Assembly: GCF_020515625.1 (NCBI RefSeq)
Contig: NZ_JAIWPJ010000001.1
Location: forward strand, 186,001 to 250,000
DNA length: 64,000 nucleotides
Reading direction: 5' to 3'
From: Natrinema amylolyticum
GTDB lineage: Archaea; Halobacteriota; Halobacteria; Halobacteriales; Natrialbaceae
In this document: positions 33,062 through 41,418 of the stretch, one piece after another
Numbering within the stretch: the stretch's first letter is position 1
How the letters are laid out: each line of letters starts with the position of its first letter
Notes under the pieces: generated by a model
What the model was told of the DNA's origin: nothing
Databases searched by the model: none
What the model saw: the letters and a program-made list of their open reading frames with translations, nothing else
Made by a program: the position numbers and the translations under genes

Positions 33062-34240
33062 TCATCCTCGGCGATCGCGCTCGAGCGTCCGCAACCGTTC
33101 GATCCGCGCCTCGGTCGGCGGGTGCGTCGGGGGTCGCCACGCGAGCGCTCGATGAACGCTCGTTTTTACCGGGGCGACGATCCGCTCGCGGAGCCACGTT
33201 TTCGCGCGCTCGCCGACCCGATCCAGGTATCCCGCTCCGTCGTCCGGCCCCTCCTCCTCCACTGTCTCCGCCGAGAACTGGTTGACGAACCATCGGTCGA
33301 ACCAGTTCTCCTCGTCATCATCGTCTCGCTCGAACGACAACGCCCGTGACACGATCCCGAGCGTCGCACTCGCCTGGAGTCGAGCATCCCGCGTCGGGCG
33401 CTCGCTCTCGAGCGTCTCGAGTGCGCTCGCCAACGCGGCCGGGTCGCCAGTGAGTTCGCTCGCGCCGCGGTCGGCGGCGTACTCGCGCGTCTTCGCGAAC
33501 AGCCCGAGCGCGATCGCGTTCACGCCGAGCAATCCCCGAGCGACGGCACTCACAACGAGGTATACCACCATGAGCGCGAGAATCGGGACTGCGAGGACGG
33601 CGAGACCGATGCCGGTGAACAGGGCCACTACCGCCATCCCCCAGAGCGTGCTCCGGAGCTTCCGCTCGCGCTCGAGCAACCGATCGCCGATCGCGACGGT
33701 CGCGGCGACGGCGGTAACGACCGGGAGGTCACGGTTCGCGACGTGGGCGACCTCGTGGGCGAGGGCCGCCTCGAGTTCGTCGTCGTCGAGTCGCTCGAGC
33801 AGGCCTGTGGTGACGACGATCGTCGGCGATCGGAGGGACCCGACGGTCAAGCAGCCCGGTTCGTCTCGATCGGCGACGGCCACCGATGGGATCGGGACGG
33901 CCGCCTGCGCCGCGAGACGTCGGACCCGCCCATCGACGTTTCGCCGACGCTCACTGTCGAGTTCGTCCGGGTCGAGTCCGGCGATAACGGTTCGCGAGCC
34001 GTATCGCGCTTGCAGGGCGACGAGACCGACCGCGCCGAGGAGGACCGCTCCGATAGTGAGCGGGAGACCGAACTCGGTCGACGTCGACCACCCGCTCGCA
34101 GCCGAAACGCGGCGGACGCTCCAGGCGAACACCGAGAGGACGAGCCCGTTGACGATCACCACCAGCGCGAGTGCGCCAGCGATTCGAATCCGGAGCCGTC
34201 TGTCCGGCGAGAGCGGCATGTCAATCCGTTCACTACGCAT
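33062..34240 (-). CDS. M48 family membrane metalloprotease (HtpX-like)
   Basis: A 392-residue protease. Two N-terminal membrane helices (about residues 14-35 and 48-68) precede the zinc motif AHEVAHVANRD; a second hydrophobic pair follows, then FAKTREYAADRGASELTGDP, which supplies the third zinc ligand Glu. HtpX-type proteases remove damaged membrane proteins. The C-terminal 100 residues are charged. The start at 34240 was chosen (MRSERIDMPL); the ATG at 34219 is also possible, while the further extension is antisense-like. Confidence 0.88.
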   Translation of the reverse strand: MRSERIDMPLSPDRRLRIRIAGALALVVIVNGLVLSVFAWSVRRVSAASGWSTSTEFGLPLTIGAVLLGAVGLVALQARYGSRTVIAGLDPDELDSERRRNVDGRVRRLAAQAAVPIPSVAVADRDEPGCLTVGSLRSPTIVVTTGLLERLDDDELEAALAHEVAHVANRDLPVVTAVAATVAIGDRLLERERKLRSTLWGMAVVALFTGIGLAVLAVPILALMVVYLVVSAVARGLLGVNAIALGLFAKTREYAADRGASELTGDPAALASALETLESERPTRDARLQASATLGIVSRALSFERDDDDEENWFDRWFVNQFSAETVEEEGPDDGAGYLDRVGERAKTWLRERIVAPVKTSVHRALAWRPPTHPPTEARIERLRTLERDRRG

Positions 34241-34434
34241 TTCTAACAAATTTTCGGACGACACCGGCCTGCGGTCACGGAGTGGTCGATTCGGCTCCGA
34301 GACCCGTCTAGGGAATTCCGTCCACCGCGCGGGTCGGTCCCGTCGTTCGGTAGCCGACCGACCGAGGCGGACGATCGCAGTCGTCGACACCTTGGACCGA
34401 TAACGTATTTCCGACCCCGGCGCGAAGCGATCGT

Positions 34435-34947
34435 ATGGATGCGATCGAGGGGAGCGGTCGCGAACGCACCGGGGAGACGCCGAGGAACCGCCTTCGCGAG
34501 AACGCGTCCGGCATCGCGTCGCTACTCGTAACGGCCATCTGGCTCGGTGCGATGTTCACCGACCAGGGGTGGTGGCTCGCGGCGTTGCTCGTTGGCTACG
34601 TCGCCGTCGTGCCGTTAGTCGCGATCCTGTTCGACGAAGACCCGGACGCGGGCGACCGGGAGTGGGACGACTCGAGCGCGGACGAGACGGAGCGGGAATC
34701 CGAACCGACGAGCGACGCCGCCACCGACACCGACGCGCGCGATGCGCTCGAGACGCTGCGCGAACGCTACGCCGCGGGCGAGTTGACCGACGCACAGTTC
34801 GAACGCAAGCTCAAGCGACTGCTGGACACGGAGACGCTCGAGGACGCACGGGCGCGGACTCGAGAGCGAAATCGGACGGACCGGACCGCCGACCGAGAAC
34901 GGGACCGGGACCGGAACCGGGATCGAGAGCCCGAGTTCGAGCGCTGA
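34435..34947 (+). CDS. SHOCT domain membrane protein
   Basis: A 170-residue protein with two N-terminal membrane helices (about residues 27-41 and 46-65, ASLLVTAIWLGAMF and WWLAALLVGYVAVVPLVAI), an acidic linker, and a SHOCT-type short helical domain (ALETLRERYAAGELTDAQFERKLKRLLD). The C-terminal 35 residues are strongly repetitive Arg/Asp/Asn (RDRDRNRDRE). SHOCT domains are small modules near membrane segments, of unknown function, perhaps oligomerisation. It is convergent with mrpG, 3 nt apart. Confidence 0.8.
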   Translation: MDAIEGSGRERTGETPRNRLRENASGIASLLVTAIWLGAMFTDQGWWLAALLVGYVAVVPLVAILFDEDPDAGDREWDDSSADETERESEPTSDAATDTDARDALETLRERYAAGELTDAQFERKLKRLLDTETLEDARARTRERNRTDRTADRERDRDRNRDREPEFER

Positions 34948-34950
34948 GTC

Positions 34951-35343
34951 CTAGTCGTCGGTTGGCTCGGCCTCGTCGGAGCGCTCGCTGCGTTCGAGTC
35001 GCTCCGGTCGCTCGGGCCGCTCGATCGCCGACGGGTCGGGCCAGGTGACGCTGCCGAGGAAGGGGATGCCGATCCGCTCGGCGGCGCGGGCGATCATGTG
35101 CGCGCCCGTGGGAACCGTCAGGAAGAGGAAGACGATCCCGATGAGCGCGGTCAGCCCCTCCGAGCCGGGACCGAACTCGACGAAGCCGGCCAGGAAGATC
35201 GCGGCGGTGCCGAGCGTCGTGGGCTTGCTCGTGGCGTGCATCCGGTTGTAGACGTTGGGCAGCCGCAACAGGCCGATCGTGCCGACGAGTAGGAAGAAGA
35301 CGCCGACGACGATCAGCGCGATGATGACGGCGGTGTGAATCAT
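34951..35343 (-). CDS. mrpG: Mrp Na+/H+ antiporter subunit G
   Basis: A 130-residue protein with three membrane helices and the MrpG core GTIGLLRLPNVYNRMHATSK followed by TLGTAAIFLAGF. The C-terminal 35 residues are an Arg/Glu/Pro-rich extension (ERPERPERLERSERS). MrpG is a small subunit of the seven-subunit Na+/H+ antiporter complex. It is the last gene of the operon; its start overlaps the stop of mrpF by 4 nt. Confidence 0.92.
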   Translation of the reverse strand: MIHTAVIIALIVVGVFFLLVGTIGLLRLPNVYNRMHATSKPTTLGTAAIFLAGFVEFGPGSEGLTALIGIVFLFLTVPTGAHMIARAAERIGIPFLGSVTWPDPSAIERPERPERLERSERSDEAEPTDD

Positions 35344-35630
35344 TCGATCACCTCGCCTTCGGTGACGAACTTGGCGACGGCGACGGTCGCGATGAAGCCG
35401 ATGATCGCGAGCACGAGGCTCACGGTGATGAACAGTCCCCGTCCGGTCAGGAGGGCGAACAGGACCGCGATCGCCACGACGTTCGTCGCGATGGCGTCTA
35501 AGGCGACCACGCGGTCCGGGTTCGTCGGTCCGCGGATCACGCGGTAGCCACAGAGAACACAGAGTCCGCTAACGAGGACCAACGCGACTCTGATCGCCGT
35601 CTCGAGGACGGCCGGGGTTGACTCAGTCAT
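35340..35630 (-). CDS. mrpF: Mrp Na+/H+ antiporter subunit F
   Basis: A 96-residue protein with three membrane helices and the family motif YRVIRGPTNPDRVVALDAI, followed by LLTGRGLFITVSLVLAIIGF. The ATG at 35630 was preferred to a GTG 9 nt upstream; either overlaps the mrpE stop. Overlaps on both sides show tight translational coupling in the operon. Confidence 0.9.
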   Translation of the reverse strand: MTESTPAVLETAIRVALVLVSGLCVLCGYRVIRGPTNPDRVVALDAIATNVVAIAVLFALLTGRGLFITVSLVLAIIGFIATVAVAKFVTEGEVIE

Positions 35631-36228
35631 CGCCGACACCTCCCGATTGGCGATCCGGCCCCCTGTCTCTTTCCCCGCCTGAGACGACGATTTCCGGCGG
35701 CGGATCCGACGGCGATGCCTCCTCGTCGAATAGCTCGAGGGCGTAGTCCTCCCAGTTTCGAATCGGTTCGGCGATCGCCTCGGGGTCGCGGCCGTTGACG
35801 CCGTGGACGTACAGTGCGTTGGTTTCCTCGTCGTAGTCCAGCGTCACCGTGCCGGGCGTGATCGTGATGCTGTTGGCGATGATCGTGATCGCGACGTCGG
35901 ACTCGACCCGCAGCGGCACCAGGATCACTTCGGGCTCGATCGGCATCCCGGGCGAGAGCACCCGGTAGGCGACGTCGACGTTCGCCCGCAGGAGTTCCCA
36001 GGTGAACGCACCGAGATAGAGTCCGGCGTAGGGGAGCGCCCGAATCCCGCGTCCGAGATCAACGTGTTTGCCGTACAGCCGCCGGAAGACGTACGCCACC
36101 GGTAGGCCGACGACCAGTCCCGCGAGGAAGCCGCGGACGAGCGAGAGGGGGGTGAGCGGCTGTCCAACGACGAACACCCACAGGACCGCGAAGACGACGC
36201 CGACGACCGGCCAGGTCCGCACTCGCAT
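35623..36228 (-). CDS. mrpE: Mrp Na+/H+ antiporter subunit E
   Basis: A 201-residue protein with two to three N-terminal membrane helices and a soluble alpha/beta part containing VESDVAITIIANSITITPGTV, the MrpE hallmark, then LDYDEETNALYVHGVNG. The C-terminal 30 residues are an acidic, Pro/Gly-rich tail. The start overlaps the mrpD stop by one base. MrpE is needed for assembly or activity of the antiporter in bacteria; the same is inferred here. Confidence 0.9.
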   Translation of the reverse strand: MRVRTWPVVGVVFAVLWVFVVGQPLTPLSLVRGFLAGLVVGLPVAYVFRRLYGKHVDLGRGIRALPYAGLYLGAFTWELLRANVDVAYRVLSPGMPIEPEVILVPLRVESDVAITIIANSITITPGTVTLDYDEETNALYVHGVNGRDPEAIAEPIRNWEDYALELFDEEASPSDPPPEIVVSGGERDRGPDRQSGGVGDD

Positions 36229-37877
36229 CAGTGGTCACCCCCGTTCGAGCCGCCCAGTTCGCTCGCCGACTGTGGATCGACGGCGTCGACGTAGCCCTCG
36301 GTATCGAGCGCGGCCTCGGCGGCGGTCTCCGCGAACTGGTAGACGGGCTCGAAGCCGATACCGACCGCGATAATCGCGACCGCGAGGGCGACGAGGATCG
36401 CGACTTGGACGGAATCGACGGTCGCCGCTTCGACGGCGTCCGTCCGCGCCCCCCAGAAGCTCTGATTCCACAGCCGGGTCGCGTAGGCGATCGTCAACAG
36501 CGACCCGACGAGCAGGAGGACGAGGACGGATCCCGCCTCCGCTCGAGCGGCGGCGTCGAAGACGAGGAACTTGCCGAAGAAGCCCGACAGCGGCGGAATG
36601 CCGACGAGCGCGAGCGAGCCGACGAACACGGCGATCGCCAGTGGCGGCGACCGCCTGGCCAGTCCGCCGAGGTCGGCGAAGCGGCTCGTTCCCGTCGCGG
36701 ACCTGACCGTTCCGACGGCGAGAAAGAGCAGTCCCTTCGCCAGCGTGTGGTTGAGCGCGTACACCAGCGCGGCGATGATCGCGAACTTGCGCAGCCCCGG
36801 GCCGGCTGCCGTCGCCGCGATCGCGACCGGGATAGCGATGAACCCGACCTGGCCGATGCTCGAGTAGGCGAAGACGCCCTCCATGGAGTCGCGGCCGACG
36901 GCCCCGATACCGCCCAAGAGGATGCTGCCGGCCGCCATGACGAACAGCGCCGCGCCGACGAACGGCAGCGGCGAGTCGCCCGCGATCGCGACGTCCAGGA
37001 ACGGAAGCGGCAGATCGACGGCGATCTCCGCACCGGCGAAGATCGTAAAGGAGAGTCGGATGATGGCGTAGATTCCGACCTTTTTCGTCGCACCGGCGAG
37101 CAGGGCCGTGATCTGTGGTGGTGCGGCCCGGTAGGCGGTCGGGATCCAGAACTGGAAGGGGACGAGGCCGGCCTTGATCGCGAACACCGACAGCAACAGG
37201 CCCAGCAGGCCGACGACGGGGACGGGTTCGAGCCCGTAGGCCGCCGGGTCGGCGAGTCGCTGGGCCAGATCGGCCATGTTGAGCGTGCCGGTCGTCGCGT
37301 AGATACCGCCGACGCCGAGCAGGAAGACGGCGCTGGCCAGCAGATTGAGCGTGACGTACCAGAATGCGGCGCGGGTGTGCTGGGGGCCGCCGCTGTAGGC
37401 GACGAAGACGTAGCTGGCCATCAGCATCACCTCGAACCAGACGAAGAGGTTGAACAGATCGCCGGTGAGGAAAGCGCCGGTGACGCCCAGCGCGAGGAAG
37501 TGAAAGAGCGGGAAGTAGTAGCTGCGGCCCTCGCCGCCGGGGAGGTGTCTGGTCGAGAAGACGAGCGACGCGATCCCGAGGATCGCGACCATGGTGAGCA
37601 TGAACGCCGACAGACCGTCGGCGACGAGCGTGATGCCGAAGGGGGCCGGCCAGTCGCCGACCTGATACGTTGCGATCCCCGGCGCGTCCGGCGCGAGGAC
37701 GATATACCAGTCGATCGCCGCGACCGCGATCGCGTAGCCCGCGCCGCCGGCGAGGCTGACGGCCGCTCGAGCCCGCGGTCGTTGGCCGAGCAGCAGCGTG
37801 CCGACGGCCGCGACGAGGACGACCAGCATCGGTGCGATCACGAGCGCCGATTCCGTGCCGACGGGCGTCGCCGTCAT
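36228..37877 (-). CDS. mrpD: Mrp Na+/H+ antiporter subunit D
   Basis: A 549-residue protein with about 14 membrane helices, related to complex I subunits NuoL/M/N. Landmarks are LTGDLFNLFVWFEVMLMASY (with the key Glu of helix 5), AGLVPFQFWIPTAYRAAPPQ (Lys and Pro-rich proton-path segment) and LNHTLAKGLLFLAVG. It forms one of the two large proton/ion channels of the Mrp complex. It starts 97 nt after mrpC; a 34-codon frame in the gap overlaps its ATG. Confidence 0.93.
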   Translation of the reverse strand: MTATPVGTESALVIAPMLVVLVAAVGTLLLGQRPRARAAVSLAGGAGYAIAVAAIDWYIVLAPDAPGIATYQVGDWPAPFGITLVADGLSAFMLTMVAILGIASLVFSTRHLPGGEGRSYYFPLFHFLALGVTGAFLTGDLFNLFVWFEVMLMASYVFVAYSGGPQHTRAAFWYVTLNLLASAVFLLGVGGIYATTGTLNMADLAQRLADPAAYGLEPVPVVGLLGLLLSVFAIKAGLVPFQFWIPTAYRAAPPQITALLAGATKKVGIYAIIRLSFTIFAGAEIAVDLPLPFLDVAIAGDSPLPFVGAALFVMAAGSILLGGIGAVGRDSMEGVFAYSSIGQVGFIAIPVAIAATAAGPGLRKFAIIAALVYALNHTLAKGLLFLAVGTVRSATGTSRFADLGGLARRSPPLAIAVFVGSLALVGIPPLSGFFGKFLVFDAAARAEAGSVLVLLLVGSLLTIAYATRLWNQSFWGARTDAVEAATVDSVQVAILVALAVAIIAVGIGFEPVYQFAETAAEAALDTEGYVDAVDPQSASELGGSNGGDH

Positions 37878-37978
37878 CGGCGGTCACCCGTTGCCGTCAG
37901 TGTTCGTGGTTGGGTAGTCATCAGCACCGTCGTCACCGTTGTCATCGGCGTCATCATCGTCGCTGTCGCCGTCGTCAT
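37874..37978 (-). other. 34-codon bridging frame in the mrpC-mrpD gap
   Basis: A minus-strand frame starts with an ATG overlapping the mrpC TGA (at 37978-37975) and ends with a TGA overlapping the mrpD ATG (37877-37874). It is rich in Thr and Met (MTTATATMMTPMTTVTT and so on) and does not look like an ordinary protein. A second frame in the same gap reads as an acidic tail, DDGDSDDDDADDNGDDGADD, ending at a stop at 37886-37884. Which, if either, is translated is not known; see findings. Confidence 0.35.
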
Positions 37979-38328
37979 TCGCGATCACCGAGTTCCGTGA
38001 CGTCGAGCGTGTCGTGTTCCTCGTAGACCCGATACGACAGCACGAGCGCGAACGCGGTCATCCCGAACCCGATCACGATCGCGGTCAACACGAGCGCCTG
38101 TACCAGCGGGTCGGCCGTCTGCGGGACGTGATCGCCGTGGCCGGCGAGGATCGGCACCGAGTCCGCGGTCGCCGGCGCGATCCCGCCCATCGCCAGCAGG
38201 TAGACGTTCGCGGCCTGACTGATGATCGCCAGCCCCCAGACGACTCGGATCAGGTCCCGCCGTAAGAGGAGGAAGGTCCCGAGGGCGAACAGCGCGCCGA
38301 CCGTGGCCGCGAGCGCGACCCCGGTCAT
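37975..38328 (-). CDS. mrpC: Mrp Na+/H+ antiporter subunit C
   Basis: A 117-residue protein with three membrane helices, homologous to NuoK. Landmarks are LLLRRDLIRVVWGLAIISQAAN, LLAMGG, and DPLVQALVLTAIVIGFGMTA, the MrpC core. The start at 38328 overlaps the mrpB stop by 4 nt. The protein ends LDVTELGDRE. Just after its stop codon, one base out of frame, lies a long acidic reading (DDGDSDDDD...), which suggests an acidic C-terminal tail was cut off by a frameshift. Confidence 0.92.
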   Translation of the reverse strand: MTGVALAATVGALFALGTFLLLRRDLIRVVWGLAIISQAANVYLLAMGGIAPATADSVPILAGHGDHVPQTADPLVQALVLTAIVIGFGMTAFALVLSYRVYEEHDTLDVTELGDRE

Positions 38329-38789
38329 TCGGCTCCCACCACCGAGAGGATCGTGAGAAGGCCACCGACGACCACGCAATAGACCCCGAAGTCGAACGCC
38401 AGCGCGCTCGCGACCTCGAGGTGATCGTAGATCGGGATCCCCTCCAGAATCACGAACGTCTGCGTGAGGAACGGCTCGCCGAACAGCAGCGGTGCGAGCC
38501 CGCTGGCGACGGCGATCGCGAAGCCGTACGCGAAGAGGCGGCGATACGCCAGCACGACGCGATCCCGCGAGCGTTCCTTGCCGGGGTCGACGTCGCGTCC
38601 GAGGACTCCTCGCTCTAAGAAGTCCAGCCCGAAGGCCATGTAGACGATCGCGAAGGCCGTCACCGTGAGAACGCCGCCGATGAACCCGCCGCCGGGGAGG
38701 TTGTGTCCCTCGAAGAACAGCGAGATCGCGACGACCAGAACGATCGGGACGATCACTCGAGCGGTCGTACGCATGATGACCGTCGTCAT
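38325..38789 (-). CDS. mrpB: Mrp Na+/H+ antiporter subunit B
   Basis: A 154-residue protein with four membrane helices and the MrpB hallmark FEGHNLPGGGFIGGVLTVTA. The remainder includes YRRLFAYGFAIAVASGL and DFGVYCVVVGGLLTILS, as in the family. It overlaps mrpA and mrpC by 4 nt each. In fused forms this region joins the C-terminus of MrpA; here it is a separate gene. Confidence 0.92.
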   Translation of the reverse strand: MTTVIMRTTARVIVPIVLVVAISLFFEGHNLPGGGFIGGVLTVTAFAIVYMAFGLDFLERGVLGRDVDPGKERSRDRVVLAYRRLFAYGFAIAVASGLAPLLFGEPFLTQTFVILEGIPIYDHLEVASALAFDFGVYCVVVGGLLTILSVVGAE

Positions 38790-41254
38790 TCGTCGTCACC
38801 CCCGGCGGATCCGCCGCCGTCGCGACGGGTTCCGGCCGGTCCGTTGTCCGTCAGCTCGCCGCCGGGTAGTTCGTCGTCGGCCGGCGTATCAGTGAGTGCG
38901 TCGCCCTCGTCGCGACCTCGCATGACGATCAGTGTCAGAATCGAGATCGCGGCGAGCGCGACCACGGCGAGTTCGCCGAGTGTGTCGAAGCCCCGGAAGT
39001 CGACGAGGGTCACGTTGACGATGTTCGTTCCGCCGCCCTGGGGAACGGCCTGCTCGGCGTAGGCGCGGGCGATCTCGCTCGAGCCGTCGGGGCGCGCGCC
39101 GGTCGTGACCAGCACCGTCACGAACGCGGTCGCGCCGACGGCGACGGAGAGGACGGCGTCGCGGGCGATCTTCCCGACCTCGATCTCGTAGTGTTCGGGG
39201 ATCTCCTCGATCACGAGCAGGAAGATCACGAGCACGAGCGTCTCGACAACGAGCTGGGTCAGGGCGAGGTCGGGCGCGCTCGCGAGGATGTAGAAGATGG
39301 CGACCATGAACCCGAGGATCGAGAGTGTGAGGACGCCGGCGATGTGTGACTCGGAGGTGACGACGGCGACGCCGCCGATCACCGCGACGAGCAAGACGAG
39401 CGCGATGGCCATCGAGACCTCGAGGCCGAGTTCGGTCGGTGCGATGGCACCGGCCGCGACGAACCCGGTGAGAGCGAGCGCACAGGTCGCCGCGAGGGTC
39501 CACGTCGCGTAGGTCCGGAGCATGCCGTTGTGAACCGTTTCGGCGAACGCCCGTCCCTCGTCACTGAGACCGTCGACGACGGTATCGTACCACCAGTTCG
39601 CCCCGATCGGCGGCACCGCCCGTGGAACCGACCGAATCCCGTCGTGGAGCCGGCCGTAGGCCGGATACGCGACGAGTCCGACGCCGATCGTGACGGCGCT
39701 CATCCCCAGCGCGGGCGAGTACGACGTCGGGATGCCGGTGTGCATCTCGTGGGGGTCGACCGCCGTCGCCTCGAGGCCGGACTGGACGATGGCGTCGACG
39801 GCGAGTTGGGGGTCGACGCTGACAACCGCGGCGAGCAGCGCCAGCACGGTCGGCGGGATGAGGAGCGTGACGGGCGGACGGTGGACGTGGCCGAGCGCGT
39901 CGGGCCGGTCGCCGAAGAACAGCGAGAGGAATCGCAGCGAGTAGAGGACGGTGAAGATGCTTCCGAAGACGGCGACGGCGGGGTAGAGCCATCCTAGCAG
40001 ACCGATATCGTGGTGGTGGCTCGCCTCGACGGCGGCCTCGAAGAGCAGTTCCTTCGAGTAGAAGCCGTTGAACGGCGGGATACCAGCCATGCTGAGCGCG
40101 ACGACGGTCGTGATCGCCGCGGTCACCGGCAGATCGTGACGGAGCCCGCCGAGTTCGTCGATCTCTCGAGTGCCCGCTTCGTGGGCGACGATGCCGGCGA
40201 CGAGGAACAGCGCGGCCTTGAACAGCGCGTGATTGAGCAGGTGGAAGACGCCGGTCTCAGCGCCGTAGACCGACGTGAAGCCGAACCCGGCGATCATCAG
40301 CCCGAGGTGACTCGCCGTCGAGTAGGCGAGCAGTTCCTTGATGTCCGTCGACGCGACGGCCATGATCGCACAGACGGTCATCGTCGTCAGGCCGAGCGTC
40401 GCGAAGAGAAACAGCCACTCGGCGCTCACGAGCATGGGGCGGACGCGCCCGATAAAGTAGACGCCGACCTTGACCATCGTCGCGGAGTGGAGGAAGGCCG
40501 AAACGGGCGTCGGGGCCGCCATCGCGTTCGGGAGCCAGAAGTGGAGCGGGACCTGCGCGGACTTGGTTCCCGCGCCGATCGCGAGCAGCCCCAGGACCGG
40601 CAGGAACAGCCCTCGCTCTCGCAGGGCGGATTGCATCGTCTCGGGACTCTCGAGCATCGCGGCGAGATTGAACGCGGCTCCGGGACCGAGGATATCGCTC
40701 GCGACCAGCGAGAGCAAGAGGAGGCCGACGAGCAGGAAGAGGCCGCCGCCGACAGTGATGAACATGGCCATCCGGGCGGCGTACTGTGAGGAGTCGTCGG
40801 CGGTGTAGTAGCCGATCAGGACGAACGACGCAAGACTGGTGAGTTCCCAGAAGAGGAAGATCGCGACCAGGTCGGCGGCGAGCGCGACGCCGACGATCGA
40901 TCCCATGAAGGCGAGCAGGGCGGCGTAGTACCTGACCAGCCCCGACTCACCGTGCATGTACGCGGGCGAGTAGGTGAAGATGAGCGCACCGATTCCACAC
41001 GCCAGCATCGCGAACAGCAGCGCCCAGCCGTCCACGTAGAACCGGAGCGCGATGTCGAGAGCGGGGACCCACTCGATCCCGACGGCCCCCTCTTCCCCGT
41101 ACTGGGTCGCGAGGAGGCCGAACGAGGTGAGCGCCACGACGGTCCCGACGAATCCGGTTCCCTCTCCGAGGACGCGAAAGACTACCGGCGTGAGTGCTGC
41201 GACGACGAACGGTAACGCGACCGCGGCGATGACCATCGCCAGGTCGGGTGACAT
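38786..41254 (-). CDS. mrpA: Mrp Na+/H+ antiporter subunit A
   Basis: An 822-residue protein of about 20 membrane helices. The NuoL-like part has YAALLAFMGSIVGVALAADL, LFWELTSLASFVLIGYY (key Glu), SAQVPLHFWLPNAMAAPTPV and LNHALFKAALFLVAG. The C-terminal 200 residues add the DUF4040/MbhE-like segment (LTLSILGFMVAIFYILASAPDLALTQ). Together with B-G it forms a complete Mrp complex that expels Na+ in exchange for protons, a central function for a cell in saturated salt. A TATA-like TTTAAG lies about 31 nt before its ATG. Confidence 0.94.
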   Translation of the reverse strand: MSPDLAMVIAAVALPFVVAALTPVVFRVLGEGTGFVGTVVALTSFGLLATQYGEEGAVGIEWVPALDIALRFYVDGWALLFAMLACGIGALIFTYSPAYMHGESGLVRYYAALLAFMGSIVGVALAADLVAIFLFWELTSLASFVLIGYYTADDSSQYAARMAMFITVGGGLFLLVGLLLLSLVASDILGPGAAFNLAAMLESPETMQSALRERGLFLPVLGLLAIGAGTKSAQVPLHFWLPNAMAAPTPVSAFLHSATMVKVGVYFIGRVRPMLVSAEWLFLFATLGLTTMTVCAIMAVASTDIKELLAYSTASHLGLMIAGFGFTSVYGAETGVFHLLNHALFKAALFLVAGIVAHEAGTREIDELGGLRHDLPVTAAITTVVALSMAGIPPFNGFYSKELLFEAAVEASHHHDIGLLGWLYPAVAVFGSIFTVLYSLRFLSLFFGDRPDALGHVHRPPVTLLIPPTVLALLAAVVSVDPQLAVDAIVQSGLEATAVDPHEMHTGIPTSYSPALGMSAVTIGVGLVAYPAYGRLHDGIRSVPRAVPPIGANWWYDTVVDGLSDEGRAFAETVHNGMLRTYATWTLAATCALALTGFVAAGAIAPTELGLEVSMAIALVLLVAVIGGVAVVTSESHIAGVLTLSILGFMVAIFYILASAPDLALTQLVVETLVLVIFLLVIEEIPEHYEIEVGKIARDAVLSVAVGATAFVTVLVTTGARPDGSSEIARAYAEQAVPQGGGTNIVNVTLVDFRGFDTLGELAVVALAAISILTLIVMRGRDEGDALTDTPADDELPGGELTDNGPAGTRRDGGGSAGGDDE

Positions 41255-41284
41255 TCGGTACGCCGACGGTAGGGCGAGACCGCC

Positions 41285-41290
41285 CTTAAA
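41285..41290 (-). promoter_or_regulatory. TATA-like box for the mrp operon
   Basis: TTTAAG on the minus strand, 31-36 nt before the mrpA ATG at 41254. It would drive the whole mrpA-G operon. Confidence 0.45.
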
Positions 41291-41387
41291 CGATTACCTT
41301 TCGGAAGCCGCGACTGTGTACGGAATCGACGGCGCGATCGTCCTCCGGGATCGGTGGGTCTCTGTCCCGGTCCGAGAGTCCGACACG

Positions 41388-41393
41388 CTTATT
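41388..41393 (+). promoter_or_regulatory. TATA-like box for elp3
   Basis: CTTATT lies 26-31 nt before the GTG start at 41419 in the 164-nt divergent spacer shared with mrpA. Confidence 0.4.
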
Positions 41394-41418
41394 CGCGAAC
41401 GGCGACGAAACACGTGTA

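Noticed and set aside
36231-38000. 589-codon plus-strand open frame
   Set aside because: Antisense to mrpD and mrpC, extremely Arg/Asp/Glu-rich, without hydrophobic core.
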